A stretch of 64,000 nucleotides of DNA from Malania oleifera. Taxonomy: Eukaryota; Streptophyta; Magnoliopsida; Santalales; Ximeniaceae. This document shows, piece after piece, positions 32,342-43,720 of the stretch (positions within the stretch are counted from its first letter, which is position 1; the number at the start of each line of letters is the position of its first letter). The translations under genes were made by a program, and so were the position numbers. Below the pieces are notes generated by a model, which did not search any database, was not told the origin of the DNA, and was given only the letters and a program-made list of their open reading frames with translations. The stretch covers positions 32,724,214 to 32,788,213 of the forward strand of contig NC_080417.1 of the NCBI RefSeq assembly GCF_029873635.1, given 5' to 3'.

Positions 32342-32490
32342 GAGTATTGTGGTATTTTTAGTATTTTTGTTCATATCATATGTTTATTAGTATTATAAGT
32401 TTTGTGGTTTTTTATATTTTAGTTTATATTATATGTTTAATATTATGTATTGTGATATTTTAATATTTTAGTCTATTATTATGTTTATCT
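31310..32490 (+). repeat. ATT microsatellites within a larger AT-rich repeat
   Basis: Four pure ATT runs (about 31749-31811, 31911-31983, 32118-32155 and 32310-32341) are separated by copies of GGTATTTTTAGTATTTTAGT and TATATATGGTATTACTTATT. The whole forms a higher-order repeat of about 160-210 bases. Nothing coding is supported. Confidence 0.93.
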
Positions 32491-33150
32491 TTAAAATAAA
32501 ATATAAAAAAAAACATTTGAAAAGTCCCAAAAGTTTGTTTAAAAAATGTTAACGATGGCTTGAAAAACTCTACTAAGATTTTGAAAAACCCAGGAATAAA
32601 AAAAAAAAAAAAAAAAAACATTGCTGATTTTCTTTATTTTTGTGTGGGTGTCTCCCTATGATTGTAAAAAGGACAATGAGTATTTGAGACCTCACCTATA
32701 TTAGCTCTGAGGGGGGTTTTTTAACGAGATCCCCTCTTTTTGGGGTCTTATTAGATATTCCTTAATCACATTCGGTTTTTTTTTATTACATACTTTTAAT
32801 TTTGTACATTTATTCCTTTATTTGTTTTTCTATTTTAAAAGGGGTAAATTAAAAGACTATTAAAATTCAATTTTGGGATAATTATTAGTTAATTAGGTAC
32901 TGTTTGTAGAATAGTTGCATAGGGGGCTCAAATACCTTCCCCTAGTATAACCGAACTCCCGATCCCGACCCTGGTATACGCAGACCGATACTATTCTTAA
33001 TTGAGTAGTAATCAGGTGTTCTAATCGTAATATGTTAGTGGCGACTCTAAACTTCAATCTTTCCAAAAAAAAAACTCACTTATTTTTATTTCTCATCGCT
33101 TCTCCGGGGCACCCTCGCTCCCAAGACATCGTGGTAGGTTTTGTGATGTT

Positions 33151-33587
33151 CAATAAAGATATAGGTTTTATTTGGGCTAAAATTTTCTTTTAAATAGTTG
33201 TTAGTTGTATTTGCTTGTATTTTTTGTTTAATCATTTACTTTTGATATTGTTGAGTTTTAATCTAATGAGCTATGGAGAGATCAATGTAACAACATTGTA
33301 AGATTAGCTATATAAACTTTTTTGATAATAAATTAATAAACAGTTGATTTGATACATGTTTCTCTTATCCAAATCAAATTTATTTATTCTGCTTCATATT
33401 CGAGTGATGGATTGGGCACCAATGGAATTTGTGGGGGATCCATTTTAGGAAAATTAGAGACGATGAACTAAAAAAAGTGGGGCAAGGCATAGATAGCTAA
33501 TAATGCAATAGCCTGTGTTGAGCAAACAACATGATTGAGCATGCATGTCCCCTCAAGTGATGCCCAATTGAGTACTTTTAGCATATG
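33151..33587. other. unassigned AT-rich sequence
   Basis: I see no ORF, repeat, RNA gene or LTR edge in this stretch. It ends where the copia LTR begins at 33588. Confidence 0.6.
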
Positions 33588-35396
33588 TGTTGACCTTATG
33601 GTTCATATCTCGTTTTGATCATGACAAATACATTGGTATTTAATATTTGTCGAGTTTGTGTGCAGGATCAATTAGCAAAATCATATGGTGGCACATGATG
33701 ACTCAAAGGAAAAATGAAGACACAAAGTGTTTTTATTGTTGCAATTTATATTCAATTCATTGGGTTTGTAATAATTATTTATCGGTCTGTAATAATTGAT
33801 GCATGTCATGAATAGTAGGAACTACAAGCTCAAGACCATAGATGGACTTTAGGGATCACACTTCGGTTGACCGACGCTGAATTTTTAGGTCTAGGTAAAA
33901 AGACTTTTGAAAGACCCTAGGACCTTACACAGACACTTAAGAAAATCCCCACTATCAACTATGCAATCAGGGGTAACTTATGATTTAAAATATGACTTAG
34001 GTCTAAATTGTGTAAGGGGTTCGGCCGACTGAACCTTGGCGTTGAAAACGCCTCGGTCAACCAAACGTTTGACTAGTCAAATAGTTGACCTAACTTTGGG
34101 CAACAGAACTCAAATAACTTGAGTGTCCACGGTCGACCAAACTCATACCCTTACATTTTTCAACAACTCGGGTGCCTGAACTTCATGTTCAAAATACCCA
34201 CAAGTGAATGTGCAAGTTAGGCAGACCAAACTTGAGACTAGGCGACCGAACCTCAGATAGATTGCAAAATCGCTTTGGTCAGTAGACCGAACCCTTTATT
34301 AGGTACCCGAACTTCAAAAATCATTTTTTTCTCATATGTCTATTTAGGTGAACGAACCTATGGCTCGATCAACCAAAACTCTTGGGTTGGCCAAAATTTT
34401 ATCGCGGTTAATTGGGGTTGAATAGGGTTGATTTTCTTAAACTCATTTAAAACAAATTTAATAATTCCCTATGTATCCCCAATGGTTATAAAATTGGCCA
34501 AGTCTATAAATACAAGTTCATTTGGTCATATTAGGAAGTGATTAACTTTTATTAGTTGAAAAATCCTCTAAAATTTTCCAAAGCCTATTTTTCATACAAA
34601 GTCTATACTCACTCATACAATCATTCCTTTGCTAAATCAATCTTTGAGAGAGCTCCTTGAGTGACTATACATTCTTCTATCTTGCTAGAAACTCTCATTG
34701 TATTTGTTATTGTTTTATTTTCACATTGAGAATTAAGCAAAGATTTTTCCCCCGATTTTATTTAATAAATTTGTGTGGTAAAAATCTTATAGCTAGTGAG
34801 TCTTGGCATTTTTATTGCAAGACTCATTGAGCTTGTATTTTTGAGTGTGCAAAAATCTTTTTCACAAACTCATTTTTGAATATCTCTTTGTGCTTGAATA
34901 TTAAGAAAATATTTTTAGAGATATTTAGAATAATCTTGGTAGAAATCTTTAAAACCCTAAACTGTGATTGAGATTTACATCTATACATAGTTTCAAAGAT
35001 TACCTTGTTGATACACTCTTGTGTTTGATTGGATATAGTTGTTACTTTGAATGTTGATTGCACACATATAGCACTGAGCTTTTTGTTCTTACATTATTGG
35101 TGTGCATTGATTATAATGTGCTGAATTTTTGTACAAATCTGCTTGTGTTAGAAGCACTTTTCATTGTACAAAAAAGTTAATCTGATTGTATTCCAACCCA
35201 TAAGGATTGATAGGGCCTTCTCTGTCCCGTAAGGTGAGGTTGTAAAGGTTGACGTCAGCCATGGAAATTTGACTTGGTCGTAACCAATGCCGCTCTACCC
35301 GTTAAGTGAGCAATAGTGGTAATCCTCGAGCTTGCGAGCTGAGGCAGGGGTGTAGGCAGTATTGGCCTAACCCCGATAACATATCATGTGACGACC
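33588..35396 (+). repeat. 5' LTR of element 9, first part
   Basis: It starts TGTTGACCTTATGGTTCATA and is collinear with the solo LTR at 11907-13632, including CTCATTGAGCTTGTATT and the GTGAGCAATAGTGG region near 35308. It is cut at 35397 by element 6. No gene is present. Confidence 0.9.
34021..34512 (+). promoter_or_regulatory. copia LTR promoter: CGACCGAAC-type sites and TATA box
   Basis: Words like TCGGCCGACTGAAC and TAGGCGACCGAAC start near 34021, 34053, 34096, 34139, 34168, 34218, 34239, 34279, 34300, 34345 and 34365. Pairs 20-21 bases apart recur every 61-65 bases in the last part. TATAAATAC lies at 34504-34512. Confidence 0.62.
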
Positions 35397-36384
35397 TGCT
35401 TAATTTTCACTTTTTTTTATAATATAAATACCATATTACAAAACTCAGTAGATCATAATCCACCTGGACCCTTGGGTCTGAGGGATATATCATAAACACA
35501 TCACGGAAGCCTATGCAACAGGAAACATAAAATAACATACATACATACATAATCCTCCATCACAATACCATAAATACCAGAGTCACTATATCCACTGGAT
35601 TTCAATATACACATCCCAAAAACAAGATCCAGGGACATTTTTCACAAAATCCAATCGTCCCTACTAAAACTTACCCTTCAAAGAGGGCAAATCGACAGCA
35701 CTAGATCAGCAAGGCTTTCCCGCTCTCCTATCAGGGGCTCCTAAAAAGTTTATAAAATTCGAAATGAGACACCTCTCAGTAAGGGAAATAAACTAATACC
35801 AGTGCGTGGCAACATAAGTATTCCGTGTTATACATATACCATACAGAACATATTTAGTAAACTGTTATGTCAAATCTGGGAAAACATATATATCATCAAA
35901 ACATGGCAGAATATATTGCATTTTCATAAACATATATCATCTCATATAATAATAATACAAAATCATTCCTGGTAGGTTAGCTGGTTGTTGTCATATATTA
36001 CCCCCACATGACTGGGTTGTGTGGCCCGAAGGCGGGACCTGACAATGGTTGGCCGACCACTGCCAAGTCAAAAGTACAGTCTATAAGTCTGATGGGTCTA
36101 CCAAACCTGGTCTATACACTAGGGGGGCTCACACACTTCTTAAAAACCACATCAACCATCCAATCTCACACCACTCTGTATAGCGGCGTTAACATAAATA
36201 TCATGATCCTGATGACTATGGACACATAGCAACGGTACCGTGCAAGTCCTAGCCTAGACCAAGCCAACTAGATTCTAATATCATATAACATATACTGAAA
36301 CTGTGATACATGGATATTTCATATCATTATTTATCAAGCCAATCATATCATTTTGCATTTATACGTATATCATGAAAATCATCG

Positions 36385-36625
36385 GCCCGTACGCCGGCAA
36401 ATCATATCATAGCACAGCCCATACACTGGCAAATCACATCCATAGTTCAGCCCATATGCCGGCAAATCATATACATAACTTAGCCCGTATGTTGGCAAAT
36501 CACATCCATAGCTCAGTCCGTACACCAGAAAATCATATACATAACTCGACCCATACGCTGGCAAATCAAACACATAGCTCGGCCCGTACGCCGACAAATA
36601 TATCAAAATCTCAGCCCGTACCCCG
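36385..36625 (-). repeat. minisatellite of 32-33 bp units in LTR
   Basis: About eight units with the word GCCCGTACGCCGGCAAATCA start near 36385, 36417 and 36450 and continue at similar steps. The same array occurs in the 5' LTR at about 53318-53632. Because the unit is near 33 bases, frames read as 11-residue peptide repeats, which is not evidence of a gene. Confidence 0.92.
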
Positions 36626-37226
36626 GTTTTCCATTATAAAAATCTGTATCATTAACACATTCTCAAAAAATAATATTTTATAACAATTTCTACTCATGCC
36701 ACACTAAACAGGTTTTTCGCATATTTAACATACCATCATTTTTAACATTATTTTCCCAAATAGAAATCCTGTATAAATATATTTATTTTTCTGAAATCAA
36801 ATGCTATAATATTATAAAAACTTTTCATAAAATACTAGCTTAGTTTATCCCCTTACCTGATTCTTGAAAAGTCCCTAAATCAAACACTCCTGCACCCGTA
36901 GGGTTCCCCGTTCAATACCCTGAAAACAACACTCCCTAGAACTAAAGTTCAGTATTTTTATGCGTACTACGCTTTCTACAATTGTCAAAAAGCCAAATAT
37001 TGAGTAGAAATCCTTACCCTGGATTTGGGATGGTTTCCACCTCAGCCCCACCAACGACCTGCTCCGGCAGATTTGTAGAGAACTTTCCCAGGAGCGTCGT
37101 GGCGGCTTCAGATCCTCGAACCGGCAGAAATTCAGCCCAAAATTTTAGAGAGAAGGAGGAGGAACCAATGGGTAAGAGAGAAAGAGAAGTTATGCATAGG
37201 AAAATGATTGAAAAATCACGTTTAAC

Positions 37227-37507
37227 CCTATTTATCCTGTGGGATTCGTCGATGAGCCACGTCACCTCTTTGACGACTCCTGTAGAAAGTTTGTCGACGA
37301 ACCTCAACCCTCATCAACAAATTTCAGGCTTCCAAAAATTCTCTCTTGGTATCTTCTCGTCAATGAATCCTATCCTCGTCGACGAGCTCCTTTTATACCC
37401 TCGTCGACGAGTCCCTTATGTTAGTCGATGAGGAGCTGAAAAATTTCTCGAGATTATCCCATCCAAAATGCAATGTCGTTGACGAACGCGAAGCGTTTGT
37501 CAACGAA
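37227..37507 (-). promoter_or_regulatory. LTR promoter array and TATA box (element 6, 3' LTR)
   Basis: The TATA box is at about 37227-37237 (minus strand GGATAAATAGGG). Sites start at 37246, 37267, 37291, 37311, 37357, 37376, 37401 and 37422: spacing 21, 24, 20, 46, 19, 25, 21. Two extra sites lie at 37476 and 37498, 22 apart. Confidence 0.75.
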
Positions 37508-37587
37508 GTCGACTGCTTCCTTCTGTTCCTGTTTCCATTTCCCTTTCTTCTTATTATTTAAATACCATTATTTTTCGGGTCGTTACA

Positions 37588-37600
37588 TTCTCCCCTCCTT
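37588..37600 (-). other. polypurine tract of element 6
   Basis: The minus strand reads AAGGAGGGGAGAA next to the 3' LTR, identical to that of element 3. Confidence 0.9.
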
Positions 37601-37825
37601 ATAAAATTTCGTCCTTGAAATTTACTATTCACGCAACTTATCATCCCTTAACAAGAAAAGGGTCTACTTATTTTATTACTTACCCTCACTTATGGCGGAG
37701 GAATACCATAGTTACATTCCGAGTCCTGGTAGATTACATATACAAAATAAAAATTCTCCTAAAACTAAAATGCTACACTAATTAAACCATTACATATACC
37801 TGCAAAAGAAATATTACCTAACTAC

Positions 37826-39201
37826 TTAAGCTTCTTGAAATAGTTGTGGGTACGTCTATTTCATCTGCTCCTCAGACTCCCAAGAAGCCTCTTCTATCGC
37901 ATGATTCCTCCACAAAACTTTTACCTGAAAAATTTCCTTGTTACGTAACTCCTATACTTTCCTATCCAGAATATGTATTGGTACCTCCTCATACACCAAT
38001 GAATCAGTGAGTTGTAATTCACCATAACTGATGATATGAGAAGGATCTAGGACGTATTTCCTCAACATAATAACATGGAATACGTCGTGGATCCTGGACA
38101 ACACAGGTGGAAAAGCTAGCCTGTAGGCTACCAGTCCCAATTTATCTAAAATCTCAAATGGACCGATAAACCTAGGACTAAGTTTACCCTTACTTCTAAA
38201 CCTCATAACCCCTTTCAACGGAGCTATCTTCAAAAATACATGATCACCCAAATCAAATTCCACATTCATGCGGCGATTATCAGCATAACTTTTCTGTCGG
38301 CTCTAAGCTGCATTGATCCTATCTCTGATAGACCGAACGTTATCACACCCTTGCTACACAGGCTCTGGTCCCACTACTCACCACTCACCCACTTCATCCC
38401 AAAATAAAAGAGAAAGACATCTCCTACCGTATAGAGCCTCAAATTATGTTATGCCAATGCTGGTATGATAACTATTATTATACGCAAATTCTATTAATGG
38501 CATGAACTAAGTCCAACTACCCCAAAATCCAATACACACGCTAGGAGTATATCCTCTAATGTCTGTATCATCCTCTTAGTCTGCCTATCTGATTGAGGAT
38601 GGAATGTCGTGCTAAACGATAACTGAGGAGTTTCCTGTAAGCTCTTCCAAAAACATGACGTGAAACGCAAATCTCAATCTGACATAATAGATACTGGCAC
38701 CCCATGAGGACGAACTATCTCCTAAATGTAGATCTCCGCTAAACGGTTAAGGGAGTTGCTAATCTTGATAGGTAAAAAGTGGGCGGTCTTAGTCAAATGG
38801 TCCACTATCACCCAAATCGCATATTGGCCATACGATGTTGACGGATGCCCTGAAACGAAGTCCATGGAAATATGATCCCACTTCCACTCTAGGACAAATA
38901 ATGGCTGCAACTGACCCACTGGCCTCTGATGTTCAGCTTTTACTTGTTGGCACATCAAACACTGGGCTACATACTCGGCGATTTCTCTCTTCATACCACT
39001 CCACCAGTATGACTCTCGCAGATCCCTATACATCTTCGTACTACTGGGATGAACTGTATACAAAAATTTGTGAGCCTCTTCTAAAATAGTCTTCCTGATC
39101 TCAATATCGGCAAGAACGCATAATCTAGAACGGAACCGCAAAGCTCCGTCGTCTGCAATACTGAATTCCTCCCCCTGACCATTCTGCACTTTATCCATCA
39201 C
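37826..39201 (-). pseudogene. integrase with chromodomain-like tail (element 6)
   Basis: The longest frame (38722-39201, 159 codons) holds the zinc site EEAHKFLYTVHP with CLMCQ, then the core start WDHISMDFVSGHP and VDHLTKTAHFLPIKIS. The second core part (38440-38720) is disrupted. The C-terminal domain (37952-38269) has [13 protein letters not shown] and ends in an ILDRK segment. The tail, with NHAIEEASW, ends near 37826. Breaks lie between these blocks. Confidence 0.88.
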
Positions 39202-40455
39202 CTTTGCTAATTATGGGTCTTCCTTCTGAGTGGCTTTAATTCGTTCTTGCAGAGTAGGTTGTACTACTAGGCTAGAAATACACACTGGAGGATCACTCTC
39301 CACCAACTCTATGCCGAATCTCTTTAGATCCATCATGATCGGATACTGGATCTCCATAGTCGCCATTACTGATTCCCTGGATTTCCTGCTCAATGCATCA
39401 TCTACCACGTTTGCATTCCCTGGGTGATAACTAATGGTACGATCAAAATCTTTAATTAGCTCCAACCACCTTCTTTGCTTCATATTCAGATCCTTTGAGT
39501 GAAAAAGTACTTCAAACTTTTATGGTCAGAGAAAATCTCACACCGCTCGCTGTATAGATAATGCCTCCAAATCTTCAAGGCAACCAATTCAAGATCATGT
39601 GTAGGGTAGTTCTTTTTATATTCTTTCAACTTCCTGGACACATACGCCACCACCCTACCATGCTGCATCAATACACAGTCAAGTCCTTTCAAAGATGCAT
39701 CACTGTAATTGACATAACTCTCACCCCCTGACGGGATGACCAATACTAGTGATGTGACTAATCTTTGCTTCAATTCTTGAAAACTCTGCTCGCAGCTGTC
39801 ATCCCTTTCAAATCTGACATTCTTCCTCGTTAGTCGTGTCAAAGGCCCTGAAAAAACTTAAGAATCCCTCAACGAAACGGCGGTAATACCCAGCTAGCCC
39901 CAAAAAACTCCTGATCTCCTAGACATTCCTCGGTCTAGCCCAATTCACTATGGCCTCAACCTTACTAGGATCCACAGAAATACCATCTCTAGACATAGCA
40001 TGCCCCAAGAACACGACCCTCTCAAACCAGAATTCACATTTACTGAACTTGGCATACAACTTCTTTTCCCGAAGAGTCTGCAGAACCTACCTCAAGTGCA
40101 TCTCATGCTCCTCATAGCTCCTCGAATAGACTAGTGCATCATCAATAAAAACAACAACAAACTGGTCTAAGAATTGGTGGAAGACTCTGTTCATCAAGTC
40201 CATAAATACCGCAAGAGCATTCCTCAAACCAAACGGCATAACAAGAAATTCGTAATGCCCGTACCTGGTCCTGATGGCCGTCTTCGAGACATCTTCTACA
40301 CTCACTTTCACTTGATGATAGCAGGATCTGAGTTCAATCTTCGAATACACCCGTGTACCCTGAAGCTGGTCAAACAAATCATTGATGCGGGGTAGAGGAT
40401 ACTTGTTCTTGATTGTCACTTTATTAAACTCCTTATAGTCTATACACATCCTCAT
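39202..40455 (-). pseudogene. reverse transcriptase and RNase H (element 6)
   Basis: RT in 40087-40455 has [33 protein letters not shown] (family RSGYH; Gly replaced by Cys), [12 protein letters not shown] and the catalytic [14 protein letters not shown]. RNase H in 39486-39842 has [17 protein letters not shown]. The linker with ELIKDFDRTISYHPGNANVV is at 39211-39483. The RT thumb (39843-40086) is closed by stops. Confidence 0.88.
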
Positions 40456-40512
40456 AGACTCGTCTTTCTTCTTTACAAATAAAACTGGAGCTCCCCACGA
40501 AGATACGCTAGG

Positions 40513-41244
40513 TCATTTGAAGCCCTTATCAAGTAGATCTTGCAACTGATTCTTCAATTTTGCCAACTCCGCTGGCACCATTCGGTAAGGTACTTTAGAA
40601 ATCAGTGTCGTACCTAGAAGTAGATCAATAGGGAAATCTACCTCATGATCGGGTGGCAAGCCTGGTAACTCATCTGGGAAAATATCTGTAAACTCCTTTA
40701 CTATAGGCGTGCTAGCAAGTTTCAATTCATTCTCTGACATCTCCTTCACAACTGCCACAAACTCCTGACAACCACTCATCATTAGTCTCCTGACCTGAAT
40801 AGCTGAAACTAGATGAGGTGGGGATTGTACCCACGACCCTATGAACTTGAATTTCGCTTTCCTCAGAGGTCTCAATATCACTTATCATGCTCAGCAATCT
40901 ATGCTGGCAAAATTTGCTGCTAGCCAATCCATGCCGAAGATCACATCGAATCCAAGCATATCTAACACTATCAGATCAGCAGATAGAATTTTCCCTTGAA
41001 TATCAACTAAACAACCTCGGAGTACTTTACTACATCTCACTATATATCCAGTCGGTGTAAACACTAACAATTCAACGTCTAATGGTTGTGTTTCAACCCC
41101 ACATAATTTAACACACTCCGAAGACATGAACGATTGCGTAGCTCTTGAATCAAATAATGCAATAACTTTAAAAGAAAGCATAATAACCATACTTGTCACC
41201 ATGTCACCTGTCATCTCAGCCTCACTCGATGTCAAAGTAAACAC
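40513..41244 (-). pseudogene. protease and RT linker (element 6)
   Basis: The protease (40891-41244) has LFDSRATQSFMSSECVKL, where the family DSGATHSF has become DSRATQSF: the Asp is kept, Gly and His are changed. FDVIFGMDWLAANFASIDC is intact. The following frame (40513-40881) has LPGLPPDHEVDFPIDLL and PYRMVPAELAKLK, the lead-in to RT. A TGA near 40889 separates them. Confidence 0.85.
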
Positions 41245-41265
41245 CCTGGCTGGAGCCGTATTTCT

Positions 41266-41659
41266 TTGCTGGCCCCCACGTGGTGCCTGATAACCTCCTT
41301 GGTATGGTCTAGGAGCTGGAACTACATCTGGTGGGGTAGAAGAGTCTCACACCACATGCCCCTATCTACCGCACCGATAGCACACTACACCACCAACTCG
41401 ACACTCTCCCCAATGCCTCCTACCACAAGTCTAACAAACTGGAGGACCCTGCCCTTCCTGCACCTCGCGTCCTCCCGTCTCCTACCTCCGCCCTCTGCCA
41501 TGATTACCTCTCCTCCACTGGTTCTATCTAGGACCCTACTAATAACCCGTAGATGTAGATCTCTTCCTCTGACTCTGCTCCTTTGAGTCCAAACGCTCAC
41601 CAATCTCTGACAAGGCTGCCCTGTCGACTAACTCAGCAAAGTCCTGGATCCGCAGCACC
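41266..41659 (-). pseudogene. gag of element 6, C-terminal part
   Basis: It carries FAELVDRAALSEIGERLDSK and RKRSTSTGY (41539-41655), then a nucleocapsid knuckle near 41340-41390 readable as CYRCGR, stop, GHVV, stop, D-Ser, so the last Cys is lost. It is cut on its N-terminal side at 41660 by the Athila element. Confidence 0.8.
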
Positions 41660-41664
41660 ACCAC
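41660..41664. repeat. target-site duplication ACCAC of Athila element, left copy
   Basis: ACCAC here and at 51387-51391 flank the element exactly, and the two gag parts join across it. Confidence 0.92.
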
Positions 41665-42365
41665 TGACTCATTCTGAGTTGTGCTTCCAAGTGCAGAAGT
41701 GTCAAGTTGTATCAAGGATGAGTCCATGATCGTATTCCACAGGGACCACTGAGTATCAAAGTATTTATGCAAGTTTAGTGAAATCCTGTTGCTAAAAAAT
41801 GGGATTTGAAAATCTTTTTGGTCTTTTACGATTTTGAAAACAGTAAACAAAGTGAGAGAATCTTGAGTAAACTATCAAAATGAAACTAAAATTTTATCAA
41901 TTTTCCAAAAATGTAAATCTAATAATGCAACCGAAACTAAACAATTTTACCAAACACTCGGGTTACGGGTTCAACATCTGTTTGCTTCCACCGTTTACTA
42001 ATTTCCTAGGCCTTACTCCTCTTCTTGTTAATCCAATCAAGGCATTAATAAGATGAAATTTTATCACTAAATATTGACTAAATTGGCCACATCCAAACGG
42101 AAGAAAATAAAAACTCTCATTAAGCATCAACCGAATTTTATGTAAAAATTAGTTTATTAAAATCTTAGATTAAATCAAGGTTTTGATGTGCCTATCGTCA
42201 ACAACAAAACAAGAAATAAGAGCTAGCGATTTATCAACGATACCTTAAATTTTTGGATTCAACCAAATAAAAGTTTATCAATAATTTCTTAGGAGAACTA
42301 AAAAACCATGGAAAACAAATGACATTGACCCACAACGCGAGTTATCGAACTTAGCCACTCATGCT
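41665..42365 (-). repeat. 3' LTR remnant of Athila element (R/U5 side)
   Basis: TGACTCATTCTGAGTTGTGC onward matches 49299-50000 of the 5' LTR with few changes. Similarity stops abruptly after CACTCATGCT at about 42365. The U3 side, about 1.39 kb, is absent. Confidence 0.9.
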
Positions 42366-43720
42366 ATATGAGGAGGAGTGTTGCGATCAAACATCCCACA
42401 TAATAAAAGGAACAACGGTAAATGTACAGAGTGGACTAGTCTGGAAAGGATCTAGCCTATCTATGAGGTGTCGGGTCCTTCACCCTAGCATCTTCACACC
42501 TACTCGCCACATCCAACTGAGACCACCCTAGATCAACTTATTCACAAACTTGTTGTGAACACATCTGAGGCATTAACTGGTTGAAGAATCTTCGTACGTA
42601 GAGAACATGTGTTGTGTCCTTGACTTTTTGTGATATTTCTGTGGAGCAGACATTAGCATTTCATTTCACTCGCATTTTTATTTCTTATCGTTTCTTCTGC
42701 TCATTCTTTATTTTTCTGCCTTTTCTTGAACAATTAAGACAATCATTACACTTCGTTTGTTATCTTCATACCATCAACGGGAATTGAGTTCGAATAGTGG
42801 TCCATGAACTAAGTCTGTCTCTAGGGGTGGCTCAGCCTTCACATCTTGAGTAGGCTACAAGACCTAGGTTTCTATCTCCCCACTAGAAGTCACCTCTAGG
42901 TTAGCAAATCAAAAACAAAGACTAGTGTACAAGGAATCATCCAGAAAAAAGAGAATTGAGTTCTATGAACTCTGATTTGATATTAACGCTCAAAAGGACG
43001 ATACATAGCTCAAGGATATCTCACAAGGTGTCATAGTCGCCACGGGTGTTCTCTCAATGCTCACAGGAAACCCTAAGTGCAATGAATCACGTGAGTTTGT
43101 ATTCAACCTCGTGAGATGTTATGTAAATACAGAAAATTATATAACCAAATTAACACGAATGTACTACCAATCAATTATTCATGGAGTCATAAAATCATAT
43201 AAAGAGAAACTACGCATAAATGAGTCAAGTGTGTAGTTCTTAGGTTATATGCAGGTATGTGAAGGGTACGAGTCAATGTTAAAAATGGGATAATGCAGTG
43301 TAAATCTTCAGTGCTCCTCTTTCTTTCTCTCTTTCTTTTTGATTTTTGATTTTTTTTTTGTTTTTGTTTTTTTTGTTTTAATATAACACTATTTTCCCAA
43401 GGCAAACCACATATGTTTAAAGCACGCAAACCACAAGGTAAATTCTCTTCCACCCCCCAACTAGAATGTAGCATTGTCCCCAATGATGCAGGAGAATTGA
43501 AAGAATTTACCCGAGAGAGTATTTAAACGTAAAGCAAAACAACTCTAAAAATATAAATGAGAAAAAGAAGAAGTACCTGAACCGCTTTGAAAAGAATATA
43601 ATGTTAGAGAATAAGAAATAAAAACTACAGAACAAAGGAAAACGATGAGAAAAATAAAAATATAAATGAGAAAAAAAAAAACACAAAAAGGGAAAAGAAA
43701 AGAAAAGAAAATGAACTATA
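42366..43720 (-). other. noncoding 3' internal region of Athila element
   Basis: Between pol and the LTR remnant I see no ORF with recognisable domains. There are T-rich and A-rich runs (43340-43380, 43560-43710) and a polypurine-like stretch on the minus strand (GTTGGGGGGTGGAAGAG, about 43446-43462). Athila elements often carry an env-like gene here. None is supported. Confidence 0.7.

Larger units (their letters stand above)
30423..33150 (+). mobile_element. possible Tat/Ogre-type LTR relic
   Basis: Tentative. The stretch has a TATA box and leader-like start (TCTATAAATGAGGGACATAC, 30690) and a long repeat-rich body. Its end carries CACCTTCCCC-like and AACCGAACTCCCGATCCCGA words (32929-32965) followed by AGTGGCGACTCT (33038), features known from 3' ends of Tat/Ogre LTRs. 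I could not find clear TG/CA ends, a target duplication or internal domains. It could also be ordinary intergenic DNA. Confidence 0.35.
35397..37587 (-). repeat. 3' LTR of element 6 (2191 bp)
   Basis: It runs from TGTGACGACC to GGTCGTTACA on the plus strand. It has the GTGTGGCCCGAAGGCGGGAC block (36020), a minisatellite (36385-36625), purine-rich leader sequence (37140-37195), TATA box and palindrome array. No gene is present. Confidence 0.93.

Noticed and set aside
36385..36625. Regular repeats resembling a CRISPR array
   Set aside because: Units are contiguous and degenerate, without unique spacers, and lie in a plant LTR.
36303..36683. 126-codon frame with 11-residue peptide repeats (HIHSSAR-like); a similar frame at 53392-53682
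   Set aside because: The repeat unit of the LTR minisatellite is near 33 bases, so any open frame gives a peptide repeat. It lies in LTRs and is not conserved in elements 2 or 3.
42366..43720. Possible env-like gene of the Athila element
   Set aside because: No frame beyond about 100 codons with a signal peptide or membrane segments in the expected place. The frame at 43507-43818 overlaps low-complexity sequence and the pol end.
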